In this document: one piece after another, positions 1 to 4,782 of the stretch
Layout: every line of letters starts with the position of its first letter
How positions within the stretch are numbered: the stretch's first letter is position 1
Origin: Parcubacteria group bacterium
GTDB lineage: Bacteria > Patescibacteriota > Minisyncoccia > SW-4-49-11
DNA length: 5,339 bases
Reading direction: 5' to 3'
Assembly (NCBI GenBank): GCA_003565105.1
Contig: PXDG01000106.1
Coordinates: 1-5,339 of the forward strand
Program-made: the position numbers and the translations under genes
The notes under the pieces: model-generated
Databases searched by the model: none
What the model was told of the DNA's origin: nothing
What the model saw: only the letters and a program-made list of their open reading frames with translations

Positions 1-1308
1 AAGAAATGCCTGCCAATGAGTCTTTTCTTGAATAATCTGGTGATAAGAAGCTTTAAACAAGCTTATCTGAGGTTCTTCACACACATCTAAGGCTTCTTTG
101 ATCTGAGCTAAGGATATATCTTTTACTTTCACTTCATCTTTGTCTCTCCGAAGTACTTTGGATTGCACGAGAATGTTTGCCAGCACTCCCCAGCCTCCTC
201 CAAACCAGCGAGAAGAAATGGTATTGAGACTTGCTTTATTGAGAAAGATTTGATGAAGATCATACTCTTCTGGGGCAGCAAAAAAGGCGATGAATTGGGT
301 AGTGATTTGTGCAAGATACGTAGTTTGATCTTGAATCAAACTATTAAGTTGATCCCATTCTTGCCCTTCTTTGATCGTGAGAATGTCTATAGACTTCTTT
401 TCACTCCCGATTTGTTTGTACAGTACTTTAAGTTTAGAGAGTTTTACTTTATTTTGTTGTGAGAATTCATTAATCCGAGAATTAATCTTTCCAATGATAT
501 GCTCATTGAAGGTATCAATACTCTGTTGAGTCAAATAGGAAGAATAGCTCTCATACTGGAACGCCTCCTGATACTCTTGAAGATCGGGTATTTTTTCGAC
601 GAGCTCTTCAAAGGTCTGGGTATTATCTAAGAATCGAGTTAGGTTTTCATGAATAATCCGATAGGCGACTTCGGTGACATTGCCTTTGTTGGTGTAGTAG
701 TTCTCTCGATTTTGGTTAAATCCAGAAAAATACGTATAAAATCTATCAAAAGCGTCGATAGCTTGGAGTGCTTCAGGATTATCTTTATGCTGATCTCTCA
801 AAACTTTGAGTATGGTTGCTTCAAGGAGAACTTTGTATCCCTTCCCTTTGATAACGATGCCTTTTTCTGCGTAACTGGTCTTCCATTTTTCAGCCACAGT
901 GTCAAAGCCTTGGATAATTTGGGTACGAAGTTGCTCTTGTATGGTCCCGATCTTTCCTTGGTCTTTTTTACTCGATTTCCCTACCAGGATATCAATTTGA
1001 GCTTGATTAGCTTTGCGGTTTTTGGTGAGCTTTTTGAGGAGTCGATAAGAGGTGTCGAGCTCCTGTATCAACGAGGTATCCAAAGTTACCTCCGACAAAC
1101 TCTCAGTAATAAACAAAAGATGAAGCTCGTCTAACATAGGCTTCATCTTGGAGTGATACAAGGTATCTATATTTTGGTCTATTTGAATGGGGGTAAGTCC
1201 GTATTGATTTTCTTCGGCAAGAAGTCGTTGCGTCTCTTTGGTTGGCTTTAACTCAAATCTGAGTGTTTTAGTTAAAGAATACAGATTGGTAAATTGTGAG
1301 TAGTCCAT
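1..1308 (-). CDS. cas12a: Cas12a (Cpf1) type V-A CRISPR effector, N-terminal 436 residues; 3' end beyond window
   Basis: RNA-guided DNA nuclease of class 2 type V-A CRISPR immunity; the family processes its own crRNA and cuts DNA with one RuvC site. The minus frame is open from the ATG at 1308 to the edge without a stop. Residues 6-20 (FTNLYSLTKTLRFEL) match the family's opening WED-I motif; K14 and R17 correspond to AsCas12a K15 and R18. Residues 187-205 (AFDRFYTYFSGFNQNRENY) match the REC1 helix whose NRxN residues contact the guide duplex. Residues 296-303 (LYKQIGSE) match the conserved LYKQILSD block, and LNTISS at 361-366 opens the REC2 portion. Known members have about 1,200-1,300 residues, so this is roughly a third: WED-I, REC1 and part of REC2. 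PAM-interacting, RuvC and Nuc regions are not visible, so activity cannot be judged. A promoter lies directly upstream, and no Shine-Dalgarno is seen. Recognition comes from remembered family sequence, not a search. Confidence 0.95.
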   Translation of the reverse strand, partial: MDYSQFTNLYSLTKTLRFELKPTKETQRLLAEENQYGLTPIQIDQNIDTLYHSKMKPMLDELHLLFITESLSEVTLDTSLIQELDTSYRLLKKLTKNRKANQAQIDILVGKSSKKDQGKIGTIQEQLRTQIIQGFDTVAEKWKTSYAEKGIVIKGKGYKVLLEATILKVLRDQHKDNPEALQAIDAFDRFYTYFSGFNQNRENYYTNKGNVTEVAYRIIHENLTRFLDNTQTFEELVEKIPDLQEYQEAFQYESYSSYLTQQSIDTFNEHIIGKINSRINEFSQQNKVKLSKLKVLYKQIGSEKKSIDILTIKEGQEWDQLNSLIQDQTTYLAQITTQFIAFFAAPEEYDLHQIFLNKASLNTISSRWFGGGWGVLANILVQSKVLRRDKDEVKVKDISLAQIKEALDVCEEPQISLFKASYHQIIQEKTHWQAFL

Positions 1309-1322
1309 ATATACAATAGTTA

Positions 1323-1361
1323 ATTATATATATCATACCCATAAAAAGAAAAATAAGGCAA
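1323..1361 (-). promoter_or_regulatory. Putative cas12a promoter
   Basis: On the minus strand, TTGCCT (1361-1356) and TATGAT (1337-1332) are separated by 18 nt and resemble sigma-70 -35 and -10 boxes. A second -10 candidate, TATAAT, lies at 1328-1323. The segment includes the TATGATATA 9-mer (1337-1329) also found before the mutase and exonuclease genes. Transcription would start about 10-20 nt before the ATG, giving a very short leader. This would make cas12a independent of the DUF1801 gene 77 nt upstream. Confidence 0.5.
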
Positions 1362-1385
1362 AAAGCACCTCTAGAGAAATCTCTT

Positions 1386-1835
1386 CTACCCTACATCAAC
1401 CTCATACTTCTCCTTCAAAATCTCCAGTGATCTTCGTATCAGCTGTTTAAGCACTTCAAGATCAATATCCTCAAGACGTTTCACATAGAGACACGACTTA
1501 CCTGTCTTATACTTTCCAAGTTTGCTCATCAGTTCTTTGGTCTCATCAGACTCATCCATATAATCTCCAAATCCTGTCATAATATAGATGGTTATATTGG
1601 CCTTCCGAGGACTAAATCCTACAGCCAACCAGTCAGCTTCTTTGCCAGAGCTATAGACGTAATGATACTTTCCAAACCCAACGATCGAGCTTCCCCACAT
1701 TTGAGGAGCTTGATTCGTCATTGTTGTCATTATTTGGACCAACTTCTGACAATCTATGAGACGTTGAGGTTCACAGGTATTGGCAAGAAAGTTGTCTACA
1801 CTAACTTCTGTAGGCTGTGTCTTGAGTTCAGCCAT
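1386..1835 (-). CDS. DUF1801 domain-containing protein
   Basis: A 149-residue soluble protein, complete from ATG to TAG. The block at residues 46-63 (MWGSSIVGFGKYHYVYSS), followed by WLAVGFSPRK at 69-78 and the GKYKTGKSCLYVKRLEDID stretch in the C-terminal third, is the signature I associate with the DUF1801 (YdhG-like) family. The family has a small alpha/beta fold sometimes compared with frataxin-like iron chaperones, but no reaction is established. No signal peptide or membrane helix is visible. It starts only 9 nt after the mutase stop with no promoter or Shine-Dalgarno between them, so it is probably transcribed with the mutase and perhaps translated by reinitiation. Its cellular role and any link to sugar metabolism are unknown. 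Family assignment is fairly firm; function is not. Confidence 0.88.
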   Translation of the reverse strand: MAELKTQPTEVSVDNFLANTCEPQRLIDCQKLVQIMTTMTNQAPQMWGSSIVGFGKYHYVYSSGKEADWLAVGFSPRKANITIYIMTGFGDYMDESDETKELMSKLGKYKTGKSCLYVKRLEDIDLEVLKQLIRRSLEILKEKYEVDVG

Positions 1836-1844
1836 ACAATGTAT

Positions 1845-3242
1845 TTATTCAGTGATAATAGAAATGACCCGATCTCGTAGCTTGACCATATCTTCTTCGG
1901 TCTTTCCTTCTACGATAAGCCTCAGTACTGGCTCGGTGTTTGAGGCACGAACAGAAACCCAAGCATCGGCAAGATCAATCCGAATACCATCGAGTTCTGA
2001 GAGAGATCCTTCTGACAACTCTGCTTTGATAGCGGATAGAATTTCTTCTTTTGGTCGCTCTATCTCAAAATTAATCTCTCCTGAATGTACGTATTTAAAG
2101 AGATGTGCGGTACAATCGGCTAATGTAGCATCGGTATTGGAGAGGAGTTCCATAATCTTGACTACAACAAAAAGCGGGTTTTCAAAGTAAGCGTGATTCC
2201 CTTGATGTTCAACGTCGAGGTAAAAGTGTCCTGAGAATTCTCCTGAAAAGAAGGCTTTTTCTTTGGCCATTTGTGCTTTGATAAAGGAGTGTCCCACGCG
2301 CGTTTGAATAGCGATTCCTCCGTGTTCTTGAATAACTTCTGGCGTTATGTTAGAAGATCGTAAGTCATACAAAATCTTTGATCCTTCTCGTCCTTGGAGT
2401 AATACGGGGGCTAAAAGGGCTGTGGTAATATCTGGTCGGATTGTGCGTCCTGCATTGTCCACGAAAGAAACTCGATCAAAATCACCGTCACAGGCTACTC
2501 CAAAATCGGCTCTTGTATCGGCAACTTTGGTTTTGAGTGCTTCCAAGGTCTCTTCTTTTAATGGATTTGCCTCATGGTTGGGGAAATTCCCGTCAAGTTC
2601 TGGGAAGAGATGAATCATTTCTACTTGTGGGAAGTGCCGGAATAACTCTTCAATGGCGGGGCTAGCCATTCCATTGGCTGAGTCGACGACGATCTTCATT
2701 GGTCGGATTTCGGTATCTGTATCTCGATAAGAAAGAACATTTTGAATGTATTGAGACAGGGTATCTGGTCGATACGATTCTTGAAGTTCAAGAGTCGTTT
2801 CTCTTGGGCTCATCAACTGATCATCCATTACCATATCTCGCATCTGGTATACTCCTGTTTCCCCTGAGATAGGTACAGCTCCTTTTGAAACCAACTTAAA
2901 TCCATTGTATTCGGCAGGGTTATGAGAAGCGGTAATAATAATACCTCCGTGTGTCCCGTATTCTAAGGTAGCATAATACATCATCGGCGTTGAGGAAAGA
3001 TCAATGTTGATAATCTCCACTCCTTCTTCAGCTAATCCTCTCTTGAGCTCTGCCTCGATTGGGACTCCTGATTCTCTCATATCTCGACCTACTACCACTT
3101 GAAGCGTCTCTTCATTTGGATACTGTTCTTTGAGATACATACCAAAAGCTCTCCCTAATCGATAGCCTGTTTCATTGGTTAGTTGTGTCCCGTAGATTCC
3201 TCGAATATCGTAGGCTTTAAAGATTGCTGGGTCTGTATGCAT
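1845..3242 (-). CDS. manB: Phosphomannomutase/phosphoglucomutase
   Basis: Alpha-D-phosphohexomutase of 465 residues, the usual length for bacterial PMM/PGM. It interconverts the 1- and 6-phosphates of mannose or glucose in the cytoplasm and feeds nucleotide-sugar synthesis for glycans. All four family signatures are present: the phosphoserine loop TASHNPAEYNG with S106 as predicted nucleophile; the Mg-binding loop DGDFDR at 252-257 (D252, D254, D256); the sugar-recognition loop GEFSGH at 334-339; and the phosphate-binding loop RASNTEP at 432-438. The N-terminus MHTDPAIFKAYDIRGIYG is a typical start, so the ATG at 3242 is accepted. It has its own extended -10 promoter and probably leads a two-gene unit with the DUF1801 gene 9 nt downstream. 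GEFSGH fits PMM/PGM enzymes better than phosphoglucosamine mutase. Mannose versus glucose preference cannot be read from sequence, so the symbol is provisional. Confidence 0.96.
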   Translation of the reverse strand: MHTDPAIFKAYDIRGIYGTQLTNETGYRLGRAFGMYLKEQYPNEETLQVVVGRDMRESGVPIEAELKRGLAEEGVEIINIDLSSTPMMYYATLEYGTHGGIIITASHNPAEYNGFKLVSKGAVPISGETGVYQMRDMVMDDQLMSPRETTLELQESYRPDTLSQYIQNVLSYRDTDTEIRPMKIVVDSANGMASPAIEELFRHFPQVEMIHLFPELDGNFPNHEANPLKEETLEALKTKVADTRADFGVACDGDFDRVSFVDNAGRTIRPDITTALLAPVLLQGREGSKILYDLRSSNITPEVIQEHGGIAIQTRVGHSFIKAQMAKEKAFFSGEFSGHFYLDVEHQGNHAYFENPLFVVVKIMELLSNTDATLADCTAHLFKYVHSGEINFEIERPKEEILSAIKAELSEGSLSELDGIRIDLADAWVSVRASNTEPVLRLIVEGKTEEDMVKLRDRVISIITE

Positions 3243-3267
3243 ATTTTTGATAGATTAATATATATGT

Positions 3268-3278
3268 ATTATATCATA
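3268..3278 (-). promoter_or_regulatory. Extended -10 promoter of the phosphomannomutase gene
   Basis: The minus strand reads TATGATATAAT, containing a perfect extended -10 (TGnTATAAT) with the TATAAT hexamer at 3273-3268. The region 17 nt further upstream (ATTTTC, 3296-3291) is a poor -35 match, so the TG extension probably compensates. The predicted start is near 3261, giving a leader of about 19 nt with no Shine-Dalgarno before the ATG. Confidence 0.6.
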
Positions 3279-3300
3279 TTTCTTTTATGAGAAAATCCTA

Positions 3301-3314
3301 TTACATATATGTAA
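3301..3314. repeat. Perfect 14-bp palindrome between exonuclease and mutase genes
   Basis: TTACATATATGTAA is its own reverse complement. It lies 16 nt past the exonuclease stop and just upstream of the expected -35 position of the mutase promoter. It could be an operator for the mutase gene or a weak transcript-end hairpin for the exonuclease. It is too AT-rich for a strong terminator and has no following run of T. A chance palindrome in AT-rich DNA is possible. Confidence 0.35.
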
Positions 3315-3329
3315 GCTCGAAAGTATCTA

Positions 3330-3929
3330 TTAGAATTTATCAAAAGAAAGTAACTTCATCAACACTTCTCTCGTAGCTCGAACATCCCCAAGTGCTGTGT
3401 GAGCTTCATACCCTGTAATACCAAGAGTGTCTTTTAATCCTCCTGGCGCAGACAGACTTGTCGAAGGGAATGGCATTGATTCTCCTGCTAAGATAGCTTT
3501 GAGATTGATAACATTAGCCATAGATTTGGTATCTATAACGCTATGCCCAATAATCTCTCGCCAAAAATCTTGCGTTTTTCCGACTGAGTCAAACATATGA
3601 TTCAAATACGCGAAATCCATCGGGAGAAAATGCCCAACGAGGATGGGTTTTCGTTCACAATGATTTTGAATATCCTTACTAAGTCGATTGACCACTTGTT
3701 TGTAGGTCTTCCCTTTGGCAATACGATCTCGATCAAAATGCATCATATCATCAGCTCCTTGATCTATCTGATATCCTTCTTGAGGTCGAACATCCATTAC
3801 TCGATGCATTAATTCTTCTAATTTATCATCAAGTAGCACATAGGCTACTTCTACAAGACCGTGCATATGAGGCAAGTGTCCTGTAAACTCAGTATCAATC
3901 ACTAGATATCGTCCTGTTTTTTTACTCAT
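3330..3929 (-). CDS. DEDDh-family 3'-5' exonuclease (DnaQ/RNase T-like)
   Basis: A 199-residue stand-alone exonuclease domain of the DnaQ-like superfamily. These enzymes remove nucleotides from DNA or RNA 3' ends using two metal ions. The full catalytic set is visible: Exo I VIDTEFTG with D12 and E14; Exo II LVGHFLPMDFAYL with D105; and Exo III HTALGD with H177 and D182, which defines the DEDDh subtype. The size and the lack of polymerase or helicase domains suggest an RNase T, oligoribonuclease or proofreading-subunit-like enzyme. The long segment between Exo II and Exo III (about residues 110-170) gives no further clue. The gene is complete, ATG to TAA, with its own extended -10 promoter, and is divergent from the hydrolase gene. 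Arginine is strikingly biased to CGA, 8 of 10 codons. Substrate is unknown: DNA proofreading and RNA trimming are both plausible. Confidence 0.9.
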   Translation of the reverse strand: MSKKTGRYLVIDTEFTGHLPHMHGLVEVAYVLLDDKLEELMHRVMDVRPQEGYQIDQGADDMMHFDRDRIAKGKTYKQVVNRLSKDIQNHCERKPILVGHFLPMDFAYLNHMFDSVGKTQDFWREIIGHSVIDTKSMANVINLKAILAGESMPFPSTSLSAPGGLKDTLGITGYEAHTALGDVRATREVLMKLLSFDKF

Positions 3930-3957
3930 ACTTATATTCTAACTACTATTTGATATT

Positions 3958-3968
3958 AGTATATCATA
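3958..3968 (-). promoter_or_regulatory. Extended -10 promoter of the exonuclease gene
   Basis: The minus strand reads TATGATATACT, an extended -10 (TGnTATACT, hexamer 3963-3958) sharing the TATGATATA 9-mer with the cas12a and mutase leaders. No good -35 is seen at the expected 3981-3986. Transcription would begin near 3951, about 21 nt before the ATG. The inverted repeat at 3987-4005 lies immediately behind this promoter. Confidence 0.55.
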
Positions 3969-3986
3969 CAAATAAATTCCTCATCG

Positions 3987-4005
3987 TTTGTCAGGTATTG
4001 ACAAA
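3987..4005. promoter_or_regulatory. Putative operator: 7-bp inverted repeat over the hydrolase -35 box
   Basis: TTTGTCA at 3987-3993 and TGACAAA at 3999-4005 are perfect reverse complements separated by GGTAT. The right arm overlaps the TTGACA -35 box at 3998-4003. A further GACAA at 4011-4015 repeats the GACAA at 4000-4004 one helical turn (11 bp) downstream, inside the spacer. A repressor bound here would block the hydrolase promoter and might also affect the divergent exonuclease promoter. The regulator is unknown. The -35 consensus itself supplies part of the right arm, so some of the symmetry could be incidental. Confidence 0.45.
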
Positions 4006-4025
4006 TGTAAGACAAGTGTTATAAT
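3998..4025 (+). promoter_or_regulatory. Consensus sigma-70 promoter of the alpha/beta hydrolase gene
   Basis: TTGACA (3998-4003) and TATAAT (4020-4025) are both perfect hexamers with a 16-nt spacer, and TG at 4017-4018 adds an extended -10. This is the strongest promoter in the window. Transcription should start near 4032, which places the ATG at 4051 about 19 nt into the message and rules out a start upstream at 3988. Confidence 0.85.
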
Positions 4026-4050
4026 CACGGTACTATTTAGGCTTGTATAT

Positions 4051-4701
4051 ATGCAGAGAAACCAGATAATTTCTTATATACCAGGATACAGTCATAACTG
4101 GAGTGTTCCGTATGGAGAAGAACATCTTTTTTGGCCAGGAATGCATCAGTACATACAGGATCAAAAGCCATCTCATATGCAACTCCATTATGTACGCTGG
4201 GGACTGTATGAAGATGCTCCAAAAAATTGGCGAGAATCTTTTCCCAAGTACTTTAGAGAACTCCGTAGAAGTAGTGATATAACAGCGACCAGTATACTCC
4301 AAGAACATATTCACCGAACCCAACCAAACATTCTTGTAGCTCACTCTATGGGAGCAAACCTTTTATTTAATGCTGTAGAATACGGATTAGATTTAGGATG
4401 TGTTCAAAAAATAATACTCCTCCAACCAGACATTTCTATTTACAAGAATATTAAAGCTTTTTCTGAAAGTATTAAAAAAAATAATAGACAATTAGTCCAC
4501 ACTTGGTGTCCATGGGATGATTTACTGGGTCCTATTAGTATTTATACTGGATCGTTACGATTAGGCCAAATCCCGCATCCATATAACGGTATTCAATCGG
4601 TTTTCTTTCCTCTCTCAAAAAAAAGCAGTAAGCATTCTCACACTGGTATCCTCCAACATCATTTGGAGGAAATTTATAACTATTTAGGAATAAAAATTTA
4701 A
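4051..4701 (+). CDS. Small alpha/beta hydrolase-fold protein, putative serine esterase/lipase
   Basis: A 216-residue predicted cytoplasmic hydrolase. The core feature is ILVAHSMGAN at residues 94-103, a nucleophile elbow with S99 in an AHSMG variant of GxSxG. IPGYSHN near residues 10-16 fits the first strand and oxyanion-hole turn. D156 or D157 in CPWDDLLG is the likely acid, and H197 in KHSHTG the likely base, so the triad order Ser-Asp-His is right. The protein is short for the fold, comparable with RBBP9/YdeN-like members, with little room for a lid. I cannot name a substrate. The ATG at 4051 is chosen because the frame extends upstream only through TTG at 3988, across the promoter itself. 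No clear Shine-Dalgarno precedes it. The gene is monocistronic, divergent from the exonuclease and convergent with tRNA-Phe, 2 nt from its 3' end. Strong transcription may be restrained by the overlapping inverted repeat. Confidence 0.82.
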   Translation: MQRNQIISYIPGYSHNWSVPYGEEHLFWPGMHQYIQDQKPSHMQLHYVRWGLYEDAPKNWRESFPKYFRELRRSSDITATSILQEHIHRTQPNILVAHSMGANLLFNAVEYGLDLGCVQKIILLQPDISIYKNIKAFSESIKKNNRQLVHTWCPWDDLLGPISIYTGSLRLGQIPHPYNGIQSVFFPLSKKSSKHSHTGILQHHLEEIYNYLGIKI

Positions 4702-4703
4702 TG

Positions 4704-4776
4704 TGCCCCGAGTAAGACTTGCACTTACGACACCAGGTTCTTCAGACCTGTGCTCTACTACCTGAGCTATCGGGGC
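4704..4776 (-). tRNA. trnF: tRNA-Phe (anticodon GAA)
   Basis: A complete 73-nt cloverleaf. The acceptor GCCCCGA (4776-4770) pairs perfectly with TCGGGGC (4711-4705), with discriminator A at 4704. The D stem is GCTC/GAGC with GG in its loop. The anticodon stem CAGGT/ACCTG carries loop CTGAAGA, giving anticodon GAA at 4743-4741. The T stem is GTAAG/CTTAC. CCA is not encoded (CAT follows), so a CCA-adding enzyme is required. The T loop reads TGCAAGT, with G where nearly all elongator tRNAs have U55. It starts 6 nt after the stop of the upstream regulator gene on the same strand and may be cut from a shared transcript. Confidence 0.96.
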
Positions 4777-4782
4777 GATACG

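Noticed and set aside
649..1134. 161-codon plus-strand open frame
   Set aside because: It lies antisense within the Cas12a frame, has no recognisable domain or promoter, and its composition is what the reverse of a coding gene would give.
1360..1385. Possible terminator after DUF1801: AGAGA-TT-TCTCT followed by TTTTT on the minus strand
   Set aside because: The stem is short and AT-rich with a near-zero loop, and the T run is 8 nt away, so it does not meet the form of an intrinsic terminator.
1780..2190. 136-codon plus-strand open frame
   Set aside because: It overlaps the antisense of the DUF1801 and mutase genes, whose conserved motifs fix the coding strand; the serine-rich translation is typical of a shadow frame.
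4033..4344. 103-codon minus-strand open frame opposite the alpha/beta hydrolase
   Set aside because: The plus strand has a consensus promoter and a nucleophile-elbow motif; the opposite frame has neither and overlaps the hydrolase promoter end.
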